Shown: one piece after another, positions 9,653 to 18,122 of the stretch
How the letters are laid out: every line of letters begins with the position of its first letter
Numbering within the stretch: position 1 is the stretch's first letter
Assembly (NCBI GenBank): GCA_021773115.1
Contig: JAJFKS010000013.1
Location: 62,001 to 126,000, forward strand
Direction of reading: 5' to 3'
Length of the DNA: 64,000 nt
Source: Woeseiaceae bacterium
Lineage (GTDB): Bacteria; Pseudomonadota; Gammaproteobacteria; Steroidobacterales; Woeseiaceae
Position numbers and translations under genes: made by a program
The notes under the pieces: generated by a model
Databases searched by the model: none
The model's input: only the letters and a program-made list of their open reading frames with translations
Told to the model about the DNA's origin: nothing

Positions 9653-10507
9653 TCAGGCCTCTCCGAGTTCGATCGGGCGGCCTGGATCCGTGATCCATTC
9701 GCTCCAGGATCCCACATACAGCCGCGGTTCGCAGAAGCCTGCATCGACAGCGGAGAGAATCAGATGACAAGCAGTAACACCGGAACCGCACATGGCGATC
9801 GACCCCGTTGATGGGTCGGTGCCCAGTTGCCGGAGCCACAACTCGCGGCGTTGCTCGCGACTTTTCCAAAAACCATCGCCATCGAGGCTATCGAGAAAAG
9901 GCATGTTTCTCGCCCCGGGAATGTGACCAGCAACAGTGTCGATGGGTTCGATATCACCCCGAAACCGTGCCCTGTCGCGCGCATCAAGCAAGTTTCGTCC
10001 CGCAAGCTCGGCGCCGGCATGCACAAGTTCCTCTGTTGTCACGATCAAATTATTTCTGGGTTTTGGCTCGAATGCTCTGGGCACTATTGAAGCGTTCCCT
10101 GTTTCCAGCGGATATTGTCGCTCGGTCCACGCCGCGAGACCTCCATTCAACAAGCGCACCGAGTCATGCCCCAGCCAGCGAAGCATCCACCATGTGCGAG
10201 CAGCCATCGCGCCATTGGCGCCGTCGTATACGACTACGGTCGAACGGTGATCAATACCCAATCGACTGAAAACGGCCGCTGCGGATTCGACGGACGGTAA
10301 CGGGTGGCGCCCGGTTCCCGGCTTTTTCGTTGCGGCTAGATCCTCGTTAAGATCGGCGAATCCAGCCCCCGGTATATGACCTGATTCATAGTTCTTGCGT
10401 CCGGCGCGACTGTCGGAAAGGTCGAATCGACAGTCAATGATTCGCCAGGCATCGTCACCGAGTCGTATATTCAGTTCCTCAACACTTACCAGTTGTTGAT
10501 CATTCAT
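9653..10507 (-). CDS. sseA: sulfurtransferase, 3-mercaptopyruvate type (two rhodanese domains)
   Basis: A 284-residue protein with tandem rhodanese folds. The N-terminal domain (about 1-140) begins VSVEELNIRLGDDAWRIIDC. The C-terminal domain contains LLDARDRARFRGDIEPIDTVAGHIPGARN and the active loop MCGSGVTACH with the catalytic Cys near residue 240. The CGSGVTA loop is characteristic of 3-mercaptopyruvate sulfurtransferase (SseA) rather than thiosulfate rhodanese. The open frame extends 37 codons further, but the family start matches the ATG at 10507 (MNDQQLVSVEEL), so the upstream part is left out. It is divergent from etfB with 114 bases between the starts. Confidence 0.85.
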   Translation of the reverse strand: MNDQQLVSVEELNIRLGDDAWRIIDCRFDLSDSRAGRKNYESGHIPGAGFADLNEDLAATKKPGTGRHPLPSVESAAAVFSRLGIDHRSTVVVYDGANGAMAARTWWMLRWLGHDSVRLLNGGLAAWTERQYPLETGNASIVPRAFEPKPRNNLIVTTEELVHAGAELAGRNLLDARDRARFRGDIEPIDTVAGHIPGARNMPFLDSLDGDGFWKSREQRRELWLRQLGTDPSTGSIAMCGSGVTACHLILSAVDAGFCEPRLYVGSWSEWITDPGRPIELGEA

Positions 10508-10621
10508 TCCTGTCGCTCCAATCGGCCCTGATTTGGCCTTGTTTGCCGTTGGCTCGTGTTGGACAATACCCGGCCGCAAGCTCACTTCGCAATATTGCCA
10601 GCTAATCACAAGGAGCATTCA

Positions 10622-11371
10622 GTGGAAAAAATCCTGGTCGGCCTGAAACGGGTCGTTGACTACAACGTCCGCGTTCGAGTCAAAAGCGATGGCAGCGGAG
10701 TGGAAACCGACGGCGTAAAGATGAGCATCAATCCATTTGATGAAATCGCGCTGGAGGAAGCCTTGCGCATGAAGGAACGTGGCGACGCCAGCGAGGTCAT
10801 CGTGGTTTCAATTGGTGCGACCGAAGCTCAACAACAACTTCGCACGGGGCTCGCAATGGGAGCAGACCGGGCGATACTGATTGAATCCAGTGGTGAGCTT
10901 GATCCGCTTCGTGTGGCCAGAATTTTTAAAGCGCTGGTCGACCGGGAAGACGCTGACCTGGTGCTCTTGGGCAAGCAGGCGATCGACGACGACAACAACC
11001 AGATGGGTCAAATGCTCGCAGCCATTTGGGGTCGCCCTCAGGCGACATTCGCTTCCAGGATTGAACTCAATGGCAATACCGCCAGGGTCACTCGCGAAGT
11101 CGACGCTGGACTGGAGACCAACGAGATCGATCTACCGGGAGTGATTACGGTTGATTTGCGACTCAATGAACCGCGCTACGTTAAATTACCCGATATCATG
11201 AAAGCCAAGAAGAAACCGATGGACGTCATACCGCTTGCCGAGCTTGATGTTGAGGGTGGGCCCGCGATTCGAGAACTCACTTACGAGGCACCGGCAACAC
11301 GCGAGCGCGGTATCATGGTTGATGACGTAGCCGGGCTTGTTGCAGCGCTGAAAGACAGAGGATTGATTTAA
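10622..11371 (+). CDS. etfB: electron transfer flavoprotein subunit beta
   Basis: The 249-residue protein opens VEKILVGLKRVVDYNVRVRV, the EtfB N-terminus, and continues with MSINPFDEIALEEALRMKE and the family signature around GKQAIDDDNNQMGQMLAAIWG and VTREVDAGLETNEIDLPGVITVDLRLNEPRYVKLPDIMKAKKKP. I chose GTG at 10622 because it gives the normal N-terminus and has AAGGAG seven bases upstream; the open frame reaches back to 10556. EtfB with EtfA carries electrons from acyl-CoA and related dehydrogenases to ETF-ubiquinone oxidoreductase. It overlaps etfA by one base (TAATG). Confidence 0.95.
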   Translation: MEKILVGLKRVVDYNVRVRVKSDGSGVETDGVKMSINPFDEIALEEALRMKERGDASEVIVVSIGATEAQQQLRTGLAMGADRAILIESSGELDPLRVARIFKALVDREDADLVLLGKQAIDDDNNQMGQMLAAIWGRPQATFASRIELNGNTARVTREVDAGLETNEIDLPGVITVDLRLNEPRYVKLPDIMKAKKKPMDVIPLAELDVEGGPAIRELTYEAPATRERGIMVDDVAGLVAALKDRGLI

Positions 11372-12309
11372 TGTCGAAAATTCTTGTAATCGCAGAGCAC
11401 GATGGTGTGATGTTGAACCCCAGCACCGCGAAAACAGTTTCTTGCGCCTCCAAAATCGACGGTGCCGAAATCGATGTCGTCGTATTCGCATCATCCGCCA
11501 AAGAAATTGCTGGCCAGGCTGCCGCGCTACAGTCTGTAACGCGCGTACTGACTGTCGAACGACAAGAGAATGAGCACGCAGTCGCCGCAGTACTGGCACC
11601 GCAAATTGTCGTTCTGTGCGAGGGCTATAGCCACGTGTTTGGCCCATCGACAACATTTGGCAGGGATTTAATGCCACAGGTTGCCGCACTGCTTGGCGTC
11701 AATCAGATCAGTGACATCATGTCAGTTCTGAGCAGTCACTCATTCAAGCGTCCGGTTTACGCCGGCAACGCTATCCTGACGGTCGAGGCACCCGTCGACC
11801 AGATTGTTGTGGCAACGGTGCGTACTGCCTCGTATGCCGCGTCAGGCACAGGAAATTCGGCACCAGTCAGCACCACCAATGTTGACGCAGAATTGCCAAC
11901 GCACACACGATTTGTTGATCTTCAATCCGGCGCAACGGATCGCCCTGACCTGCAGACAGCGAACAAGGTCGTTTCAGGAGGCCGAGCACTCGGCAGTAGC
12001 GAGAACTTTGAAATTATATACAAGCTCGCCGACAAGCTCGGCGCTGGCGTGGGTGCTTCAAGAGCTGCTGTCGATGCAGGCTATGTCCCCAATGAAATGC
12101 AGGTCGGCCAGACCGGCAAGATTATTGCGCCGGATCTTTATATTGCAATCGGAATTTCGGGTGCTATCCAACACCTTACCGGCATTAAGGATGCCGGCAC
12201 GATTGTTGCGATCAACAAAGATGAAGAAGCTCCAATTTTCGAGGTCGCCGATATCGGTCTGGCTGGCGATCTTTTCAGTATCGTGCCGGAACTAACAGAC
12301 GCCCTTTAG
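11371..12309 (+). CDS. etfA: electron transfer flavoprotein subunit alpha
   Basis: A 312-residue EtfA. The N-terminal domain (1-190) begins [17 protein letters not shown]. The C-terminal FAD-binding domain has [39 protein letters not shown], then [25 protein letters not shown] and the terminal [26 protein letters not shown], all standard for the family. It forms a heterodimer with EtfB, encoded immediately upstream with overlapping stop and start. A 7-bp hairpin (12300-12318) spans its stop codon without a T-tract, at most a weak terminator between this gene and the convergent peroxiredoxin. Confidence 0.95.
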   Translation: MSKILVIAEHDGVMLNPSTAKTVSCASKIDGAEIDVVVFASSAKEIAGQAAALQSVTRVLTVERQENEHAVAAVLAPQIVVLCEGYSHVFGPSTTFGRDLMPQVAALLGVNQISDIMSVLSSHSFKRPVYAGNAILTVEAPVDQIVVATVRTASYAASGTGNSAPVSTTNVDAELPTHTRFVDLQSGATDRPDLQTANKVVSGGRALGSSENFEIIYKLADKLGAGVGASRAAVDAGYVPNEMQVGQTGKIIAPDLYIAIGISGAIQHLTGIKDAGTIVAINKDEEAPIFEVADIGLAGDLFSIVPELTDAL

Positions 12310-12336
12310 ACAAGGGCGCCATTCTGAGATGCTTGA

Positions 12337-12819
12337 TCAGAGGGCGGCGAGAATCGCCTCGGCTTTGCTAACTTCGAACTTTCCCGGTGCTTCAACCGCG
12401 ACATGAGTCGCAACACCGTCCTCGACGACGATCGCGAATCTCTGACCGCGCTGACCCATTCCAAATCCACTGGCGTCGAGTTCCAGACCCAGTGCTTGAA
12501 CATACTCTCCATTACCGTCAGCCAGCATCAGGACGTTGTCACCAACTCCGCGATCCTTGCCCCAGGCATCCATCACAAAAACGTCGTTGACGGCCATACA
12601 CGCGATCGTATCGACATCTTTTGATTTGAGTGCGGCGGCTTGCTCAATAAATCCCGGCAAGTGATTCATCGAGCAGGTTGGCGTGAACGCACCAGGTACT
12701 GAAACCAGTACAACCTTCTTGCCGGCGAACAAATCATCCGTTGAAATTGCACCGGGTCCGGTATCTGTCATGATGCCGAACGTTCCGGACGGCATTTTTT
12801 CACCTACTGATATGGTCAT
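12337..12819 (-). CDS. peroxiredoxin, Prx5/glutaredoxin-linked type
   Basis: A 160-residue thiol peroxidase. The peroxidatic site PGAFTPTCSMNHLPGF places the active Cys at residue 49, and the order FTPTCS..HLPGF is typical of the Prx5 (AhpC/TSA 'redoxin') subfamily. The rest fits: VAVNDVFVMDAWGKDR and GLELDASGFGMGQRGQRFAIVVEDG, the last matching the D.sg.G.RS.Ry.m.vddG pattern. There is no second conserved cysteine of typical 2-Cys enzymes, so it probably uses glutathione or glutaredoxin. It reduces hydrogen and organic peroxides in the cytoplasm. It follows the ferredoxin gene after 24 bases and may be co-transcribed with it. Confidence 0.9.
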   Translation of the reverse strand: MTISVGEKMPSGTFGIMTDTGPGAISTDDLFAGKKVVLVSVPGAFTPTCSMNHLPGFIEQAAALKSKDVDTIACMAVNDVFVMDAWGKDRGVGDNVLMLADGNGEYVQALGLELDASGFGMGQRGQRFAIVVEDGVATHVAVEAPGKFEVSKAEAILAAL

Positions 12820-12843
12820 AATGAGCGCTCCTTCAAAGGAATT

Positions 12844-13164
12844 TTAAGTGTCGTTTTCAGCAACGTGCACGATCAAACCATCGAGCGCGTCGGATACTTC
12901 AATCTGACAGGTCAGGCGGCTATTGTCTTTCCGATCGTATGCCGCGTCCAGCATGCTGTCCTCCATGTCATCCATCTCGCCAAGCTTGTCGATCCAGGCT
13001 TCGTCGATGTAGCTGTGGCAGGTTGCGCAGGCGCAGGCTCCGCCACATTCCGCGACAATACCGTCGATATTGTTGTTGATAGCACCCTCCATTACGGAGT
13101 AGCCATTCTCGACTTCGACTTCGTGGCGTATTCCGTCAGGCGTGAGATAGATAATTTTAGGCAT
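12844..13164 (-). CDS. [2Fe-2S] ferredoxin, adrenodoxin/putidaredoxin type
   Basis: The 106-residue protein shows the vertebrate-type ferredoxin spacing: Cys40, Cys46 and Cys49 in AECGGACACATCHSYID, with Cys86 in RLTCQIEVSDALDGLIVHV. That C-x5-C-x2-C...C pattern, with the acidic helix EAWIDKLGEMDDMEDSMLD, is that of ferredoxins serving P450 monooxygenases or Rieske-type and biosynthetic enzymes. The dedicated partner is not in the window. The open frame runs 19 codons further upstream but would begin inside the terminator hairpin of the TPR gene, so the ATG at 13164 is used. It differs from ISC-type Fdx, as no hsc/isc genes surround it. Confidence 0.88.
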   Translation of the reverse strand: MPKIIYLTPDGIRHEVEVENGYSVMEGAINNNIDGIVAECGGACACATCHSYIDEAWIDKLGEMDDMEDSMLDAAYDRKDNSRLTCQIEVSDALDGLIVHVAENDT

Positions 13165-13189
13165 TGTTAAGTCCTGGCTCAAAGGCGCG

Positions 13190-13227
13190 AAATAATAAGG
13201 GCGTTGACCGGCAACGGTCAACGCCCT
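13190..13227 (-). terminator. terminator of the TonB-ExbBD operon
   Basis: On the minus strand a perfect 12-bp stem (AGGGCGTTGACC / GGTCAACGCCCT) with a six-base loop is followed by TTATTATTT. It lies 25 bases after the TPR gene stop and closes the seven-gene operon before the ferredoxin start. Confidence 0.85.
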
Positions 13228-13251
13228 GAGTGATGATTGTTTCGCTATACG

Positions 13252-14607
13252 CTAAGCACGCGCGCTTGCGGCCTTACGAGCTTCGATTTCCTTGCGCTTC
13301 TTCTGTGCAGCTTCCTCAGCCAGACGTATCTGGCGATTTCGTTCAACCTCAGCGTCAATAACACGAATCCATTGATTCGATGTGCGCTGTGAACGTGGCA
13401 CCTTGCCAGCTTCACGGAATGCGGCTTTGGCTTCACTGTACTTGTGCTGGTTGTAGAGGCACATTCCCAGAGTGATCTGAATATTGTCAGGACTCTTGAG
13501 TTGACCTTTTCTTGCCGCATTGCGCGCCGACGCCACACAATTGGCGTAGTCGCTCACATTCAGGTAGGAATTCGCCAGACGCGCATCCAGCTCACCATGG
13601 TCTGCCAGAGCCGCTGCGGCTTTGAGTGCGGGAATTGCCTTGTTATCGTCCTGTGCCAACTGCCACGCCTGTGAGAGCAAACGGTAGTTCTTTTCGTTTT
13701 TTGCTACAACGCCCTTGTCCATTTTCTCCTGGATCAATTTCGCCGCCTTGTAGGGAACTTCAGCCTGCAGGAACAGTTGCGCCATGGTGACGAATTCAGC
13801 TTCGGTTTCAAGCATGCCTTGCGTAAATGCCGCGTCATAGGCATAGATCAGCTTCTGCTCTTCGCCCAATTCAGTGAACGCACCGGCCAATGATTTCCAG
13901 TAGCGCTTTTTCGGCCAGTTCTGTAGCAGCGTCATCTGAATGTCGCGAACCATGGTGTAGTTCTCTTCCTGAAAGTAGGCGAAGTTCAGCAGGTTATACC
14001 AATCTTCCTTAACAGGCTTATCGCGCTCTCTCGCTACAGCCATCGCTGATTCGATTGGCGAAATCATTTCTTTGTAGCGATTAAGGTTATAAAGAATCTG
14101 TGCTTTGAGCACAAATGGCTCCGGTGCCGGATTTGGCTCCAGCGTGAACCACTTATTGAGTGCCGTCAGCGCCTCACCGTAATTTTCCTGAACCGTCAAT
14201 AATTGCGCCATGGTGAAGGTGGTCGACTTCGCCAATTGTGGCTCGAGGCTGGGAATGGCGAGCAATCGCTTATACGTCGCAATCGCCTGCGGCATGTTGT
14301 CCATATTGTAATAGACAAAACCGAGGTAATTCAGGACGTTTGCCTGTTCGTACTCTGTCAGCTTGTCCGGGTTGTACAGGTTATTCAGAGAGCGCAACGC
14401 GGCCGAATAGTTCTTGGCGTCGACCAGTTCCTGCGCGGCAAGAATTTTCTCGTAGACTTCTTTGCTGACAGCCTGTGCCTGTTTCGTCTTGGTATTGTCG
14501 TCCTTGTCGGCCTGGCCGCTGCCTTGCGCAAAAGCGCTGCCGCCTGCCAGAACACCACTTAGCAACAATATGCAAAACTTCAGTGAGATCCGATGATTAG
14601 TATTCAT
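13252..14607 (-). CDS. periplasmic tetratricopeptide-repeat protein of the TonB2-type cluster
   Basis: A 451-residue protein with a Sec signal peptide (hydrophobic core FCILLLSGVLAGGSAFA, cleavage after AFA). The mature part is built of TPR-like helical pairs, seen as AAQELVDAKNYSAALRSLNN, NYLGFVYYNMDNMPQAIATY, LNFAYFQEENYTMVRDIQ and GMCLYNQHKYSEAKAAFREA. The C-terminus is lysine/arginine-rich (EAAQKKRKEIEARKAASARA). It is the last gene of the operon. TPR proteins are frequently found after tonB in Shewanella/Vibrio-like TonB2 clusters, where they may stabilise the complex; that role is inference. No enzymatic motif is visible. Confidence 0.8.
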   Translation of the reverse strand: MNTNHRISLKFCILLLSGVLAGGSAFAQGSGQADKDDNTKTKQAQAVSKEVYEKILAAQELVDAKNYSAALRSLNNLYNPDKLTEYEQANVLNYLGFVYYNMDNMPQAIATYKRLLAIPSLEPQLAKSTTFTMAQLLTVQENYGEALTALNKWFTLEPNPAPEPFVLKAQILYNLNRYKEMISPIESAMAVARERDKPVKEDWYNLLNFAYFQEENYTMVRDIQMTLLQNWPKKRYWKSLAGAFTELGEEQKLIYAYDAAFTQGMLETEAEFVTMAQLFLQAEVPYKAAKLIQEKMDKGVVAKNEKNYRLLSQAWQLAQDDNKAIPALKAAAALADHGELDARLANSYLNVSDYANCVASARNAARKGQLKSPDNIQITLGMCLYNQHKYSEAKAAFREAGKVPRSQRTSNQWIRVIDAEVERNRQIRLAEEAAQKKRKEIEARKAASARA

Positions 14608-14658
14608 ACTGAAAATATCCTTTTGGATAGATTTCCCGCCATTGGCAATCTACCGACC

Positions 14659-15264
14659 TTAATCTTCGAGTTCAAAGGTGATGCGAGTTTTGACACCCGT
14701 CACTTCGACCGGAATGCCGTCGACAACACGTGGCTTGTATTTAAACTTCAATACCGCTCTTTCGGCCGCGCGTTCGAACAGGCTGCTGGTTGACTGCAGG
14801 ACGATTGGGTCCTTAACCGTTCCCGCTGTCGTCACCGTAAATGACATGTCGACAAAGCCCTCAAGGCCTCTCGACAGCGCACGTGACGGGTAGACCGGCG
14901 CGACGCGAACGATTGGCAGGTAGTCGCCCTCAGCGATATTCATGCCGCCGGGTCCACCGATATTGGTGTCGGCCGATAAGGTAGGCCGGGGAATATCGAT
15001 AGACGGTGCATCCGGATCGATGTTGTCCCTGTCCTGTGGTGGCGTTTCCGGTGGAGTCTCGGGTGGTTTTGGCGGCTTCTCGGGTACCAAGTCCTGAGTA
15101 TTTACGTTCTCATTCCTTTTCACTCGTACGAATTCGAGCTTGTGTCGCTCACGCGGGTCCGTCAATGCTTGCTTGCCCGTCACAATCAGCAGCTGCATGA
15201 TGAATAACAGGCTCAGCGTGACCACCGTGCCTATTACGATTGAAAATACATATCGACCTATCAT
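14659..15264 (-). CDS. tonB: TonB family energy transducer
   Basis: A 201-residue TonB2-type protein. It has an N-terminal membrane anchor (YVFSIVIGTVVTLSLLFIMQLLIV, residues 4-28), a short proline/glutamate-rich periplasmic spacer with PEKPPKPPETPPETPPQ, and a C-terminal TonB domain (about 115-201) with PVYPSRALSRGLEGFVDMSF, AGTVKDPIVLQS and AAERAVLKFKYKPRVVDGIP. It couples the proton motive force, harvested by ExbB/ExbD, to outer-membrane receptors. It is shorter than E. coli TonB, as usual for TonB2 proteins. The start has GAGGAG nine bases upstream. It lies 90 bases after the second exbD, the largest gap in the operon. Confidence 0.93.
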   Translation of the reverse strand: MIGRYVFSIVIGTVVTLSLLFIMQLLIVTGKQALTDPRERHKLEFVRVKRNENVNTQDLVPEKPPKPPETPPETPPQDRDNIDPDAPSIDIPRPTLSADTNIGGPGGMNIAEGDYLPIVRVAPVYPSRALSRGLEGFVDMSFTVTTAGTVKDPIVLQSTSSLFERAAERAVLKFKYKPRVVDGIPVEVTGVKTRITFELED

Positions 15265-15354
15265 GGTCCAGTTCTCCTCAGCAGCTCAGGCTGCTTTGTC
15301 TCGGTAATGCCAGGCGAACCTGGTATTTATGACACATCCCGCGCGCTGTTGTTC

Positions 15355-15762
15355 CTAGTTGTTATCGGCCGCAATTGACACATTCGATACACCGGCCGCC
15401 TTGGCTGCCTCCATGACCATCACCAACCTCTCGTTCGTGGAGTCTTCGTCGGCCTGGATAACAATTGAGCCTTTCGGATTCTCGGCGTGCAATCTTTCGA
15501 TAACGCCGCGAATCGCCTGTGGTTCTCGTTCCTTACGGTCAATCCAGATTTCGTCGCTTGCACTGATCGCGATCAAGATCGCCGCATCATCCTGAGTGTC
15601 GGCCGTAAATGTATCCGGGCGCTCCACCTGAATGCCAGCTTCCTTGATAAATGTCGCGGTCACGATAAAGAAAATGAGCATGATGAAGACGACGTCCAGC
15701 ATTGGAGTCAGATTGATCTCCTCGCTCTCTTCTTCCTGGCCCAGTGAGTGATTCTTTCGCAT
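15355..15762 (-). CDS. exbD: ExbD biopolymer transport protein, copy 2
   Basis: A 135-residue ExbD with the single N-terminal transmembrane helix bearing the proton-carrying aspartate (INLTPMLDVVFIMLIFFIVT) and a periplasmic domain with DEIWIDRKEREPQAIRGVIE and NPKGSIVIQADEDSTNERLV. It is plainly a paralogue of the ExbD 24 bases upstream: same length, near-identical membrane helix and the same IWIDR core, so the pair arose by tandem duplication. Divergence is greatest at residues 46-62 and in the last 30. Two different ExbD could form a hetero-oligomeric stator, which is inference. Confidence 0.93.
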   Translation of the reverse strand: MRKNHSLGQEEESEEINLTPMLDVVFIMLIFFIVTATFIKEAGIQVERPDTFTADTQDDAAILIAISASDEIWIDRKEREPQAIRGVIERLHAENPKGSIVIQADEDSTNERLVMVMEAAKAAGVSNVSIAADNN

Positions 15763-15786
15763 GATGTTGTCCTGTTGAGTTCCCGC

Positions 15787-16197
15787 TCAGCCTTGATCGG
15801 CAATGGAAATGTTATACACCCCGGCACTGCGAGTGGAGTCCATCACCCATACGAGTACTTTGTTGGTCGACTTCTTGTTGGCTTGAATAACCACCGAGCC
15901 CTGCGGGTTCTCCGCATGCATACGTTCAATATTCGCGCGTACGGCTCGTGGATCGATCAATCGCCGATCGATCCAGATTTCGTCCTGTGCGTTGATCACA
16001 ACCAGGATATTGGCGTCTTCCGGCTTGGTTTCTGTTACCGGAGCATCCGGCCGGTTGACGTCAATCCCTGCTTCTTTAATGAACGATGCAGTGACGATAA
16101 AGAAGATGAGCATGATAAACACAACGTCGAGCATCGGCGTCAGGTTGATTTCATCACTGTCATCATCCTGCCCCATCGATAGATTGGTTTTGCGCAT
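15787..16197 (-). CDS. exbD: ExbD biopolymer transport protein, copy 1
   Basis: A 136-residue ExbD, with membrane helix INLTPMLDVVFIMLIFFIVT containing the essential Asp near residue 24, followed by a periplasmic domain with DEIWIDRRLIDPRAVRANIE and NPQGSVVIQANKKSTNKVLV. It follows the short exbB after 9 bases and precedes its own paralogue after 24 bases. Compared with copy 2 it has more basic residues in the distal periplasmic domain (NKKSTNK instead of DEDSTNE). That could change the partner or peptidoglycan contact; this is only a suggestion. Confidence 0.93.
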   Translation of the reverse strand: MRKTNLSMGQDDDSDEINLTPMLDVVFIMLIFFIVTASFIKEAGIDVNRPDAPVTETKPEDANILVVINAQDEIWIDRRLIDPRAVRANIERMHAENPQGSVVIQANKKSTNKVLVWVMDSTRSAGVYNISIADQG

Positions 16198-16206
16198 TCG
16201 TATTCC

Positions 16207-16734
16207 TTAGTGGTCCATCGTGAGTGAGTCCTCAAGGAACTCAACTTCACGCGCCGCACGTCGGCTGAGCAAAGTAACTAGCAAGACGCCCGAAAGCGCC
16301 CCGACCATTCCCGCCATCGTTGGAACTGTCGCCTGTGATACGCCGGCAGCCATTGCCCGGACATTTCCCGACCCGGACACTGCCATGACCTGAAACACGC
16401 TGATCATGCCGGTTACCGTTCCGAGAAGGCCCAGCAACGGACACAATGCAACCAAGGTCTGGATCACATTGATACCCTTATTGGATGCTTCATCAAACCG
16501 CGAAATCATCAGTTCGCGAATTTGATGCGCAGCCCAGGATTTGCGTTCGTTCCGAGACTCCCAGTCGTCATGAATCTGTCGCGACATTACTTTCATGGTT
16601 GAACGGAAATACATGATCCGCTCGACGATCAATACCCACATTAGAAAGATAGTCACGGCGATGGCCCGGAGAACCGGGCCACCCAGACTCATGAAGTCTC
16701 TGATGGCTTCGAAGCTGTCAAGAACCCAAAGCAT
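16207..16734 (-). CDS. exbB: ExbB/TolQ-type proton channel protein, short form
   Basis: A 175-residue protein with three transmembrane helices: VLRAIAVTIFLMWVLIVERI (about 22-41), LVALCPLLGLLGTVTGMISVF (about 89-110) and TMAGMVGALSGVLLVTLLSR. The central GLLGTVTGMI..F motif is diagnostic of the MotA/TolQ/ExbB family. It builds the proton channel with ExbD. Within TonB2-type systems this is the ordinary ExbB2, distinct from the long ExbB-like protein encoded 17 bases upstream. Confidence 0.92.
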   Translation of the reverse strand: MLWVLDSFEAIRDFMSLGGPVLRAIAVTIFLMWVLIVERIMYFRSTMKVMSRQIHDDWESRNERKSWAAHQIRELMISRFDEASNKGINVIQTLVALCPLLGLLGTVTGMISVFQVMAVSGSGNVRAMAAGVSQATVPTMAGMVGALSGVLLVTLLSRRAAREVEFLEDSLTMDH

Positions 16735-16751
16735 TTCGACTCCTTTCGGCC

Positions 16752-18122
16752 TTAGCCATTCTTCTCAGAGTGCTGGGCAACGAGGCCTGCACTCTGGGAC
16801 TGGAGAATGTTGACAATCTTTCGGCTTTGACCGCTGACAATTGTGTGCAGCAGAACCATCGGAATTGCAACAACGAGGCCCAGTACGGTCGTCATAAGGG
16901 CTTGTGAAATACCGCCAGCCATCATCTTCGGATCGCCTGCACCGTAGAGTGTGATGACCTGGAAGGTCTTGATCATACCGGTAACCGTACCGAGCAGACC
17001 CATCAGAGGTGCAACGGCAGAGACGACCTTAATGAACAGCAGACCCTTCGTCAGGCCTGGCATTTCCTTCAGCGCCGCCTCACTGAGTTTCAGCTCGATC
17101 GTTTCGGTGTCGGCACCACGATTGCTTTCGTAAGCGGCCAGTACTCGACCCAGTGGATTGTCCGTACTTGCCGTTTCGCGTTTGAGCTGTGCGGCAACCC
17201 TGCGGCTGTCACCGGAAAGTCCGACCCAGCGCCAGATTGCGATCAAAAGACCAACAATACCGAGTGCTATAATGCAGTAGCCGACAATTCCGCCCTGCTC
17301 GATGCGATCCCGGACCGTCGGAGACTCAACCAGCAAGCCGAGGATACTGCCGCGAGTCACGTCGATTCCGAAGTCCACAACCTCACCGGGTGCAGCGTCC
17401 ATCATGTCGCCTGTGGTACTGAGATAGCGTCCTTCCGGCTGGCGTAGCAGCTCGGAAATCGAGCCTTCGTTCGCGTCGTATTCAAGGTAACCATTGTCAG
17501 AGGCGAGGTTAAATACGCCAACACGGACCACTTCCATGTCAGCTTCTTCTCCATCTGCCTTGGTCACGAGGTGATTGAAGCGAACCACTCGCCCGGTTTC
17601 TACGATTTCCCGCTGCAGCATTTCCCACAATCTCTCAATGTCTTCAATCGATGCGAGGCTGCTGGCGCCGGCCATTTTGCTGCCAAGTGCGACGAGAAAT
17701 TCGCCGCGGTCCGGATACTGGAGACTGGTCAGCGATTCACTGAATCGACCTTGAGTATCACCGGAGACCGTTTGCAGAACGCCAAACAGCTCTTTCAATG
17801 CGCCGAGGCGTTCGTCGAGTGCCTGTCGGGCAGTGATGATGTGCTGCTGGTTTTCTTCAAACTGGGTTTCAAGCGACGCGCTGGTGTTTTCCTCGCGGGT
17901 ACGTTCGGCTCGCGCCTGGTTCAGCAACGATTGCTGGTTGTTACGTGCTTGCGCAAATGCCGCCTCACGTTGACGCGCTTCTTGTGAATCGCGTGCCTGT
18001 CCCTGCTCGATCAGGCGGAGAAGCTCCGCCATGCTGCGAGCATCTTCATCTTGTTGGGCGTGCGCTGTTGCAAAACCAAGGCTTAAAATACCGGCCGCAA
18101 TAATGAGTGTAATGCGTTTCAT
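16752..18122 (-). CDS. long ExbB-like protein with periplasmic coiled-coil domain (TtpC-like)
   Basis: A 456-residue protein: a signal peptide (LIIAAGILSLGFATAHA), a long coiled-coil region rich in Arg/Glu/Gln (about 25-130, with QRERAFAQARNNQQ-like heptads), a middle domain (130-260) and a C-terminal ExbB domain. That domain has IVGYCIIALGIVGLLIAIW, VVSAVAPLMGLLGTVTGMIKTF and ALMTTVLGLVVAIPMVLLH. Length and layout match TtpC, the extra protein required by Vibrio TonB2 systems; this is known for the family, not shown here. It starts one base after the DUF3450 stop, so the two are coupled. Confidence 0.87.
   Translation of the reverse strand: MKRITLIIAAGILSLGFATAHAQQDEDARSMAELLRLIEQGQARDSQEARQREAAFAQARNNQQSLLNQARAERTREENTSASLETQFEENQQHIITARQALDERLGALKELFGVLQTVSGDTQGRFSESLTSLQYPDRGEFLVALGSKMAGASSLASIEDIERLWEMLQREIVETGRVVRFNHLVTKADGEEADMEVVRVGVFNLASDNGYLEYDANEGSISELLRQPEGRYLSTTGDMMDAAPGEVVDFGIDVTRGSILGLLVESPTVRDRIEQGGIVGYCIIALGIVGLLIAIWRWVGLSGDSRRVAAQLKRETASTDNPLGRVLAAYESNRGADTETIELKLSEAALKEMPGLTKGLLFIKVVSAVAPLMGLLGTVTGMIKTFQVITLYGAGDPKMMAGGISQALMTTVLGLVVAIPMVLLHTIVSGQSRKIVNILQSQSAGLVAQHSEKNG

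Noticed and set aside
12300..12318. Bidirectional terminator between etfA and the peroxiredoxin gene
   Set aside because: Only seven pairs, overlapping the etfA stop codon, and no T-tract on either strand; not listed as a feature.
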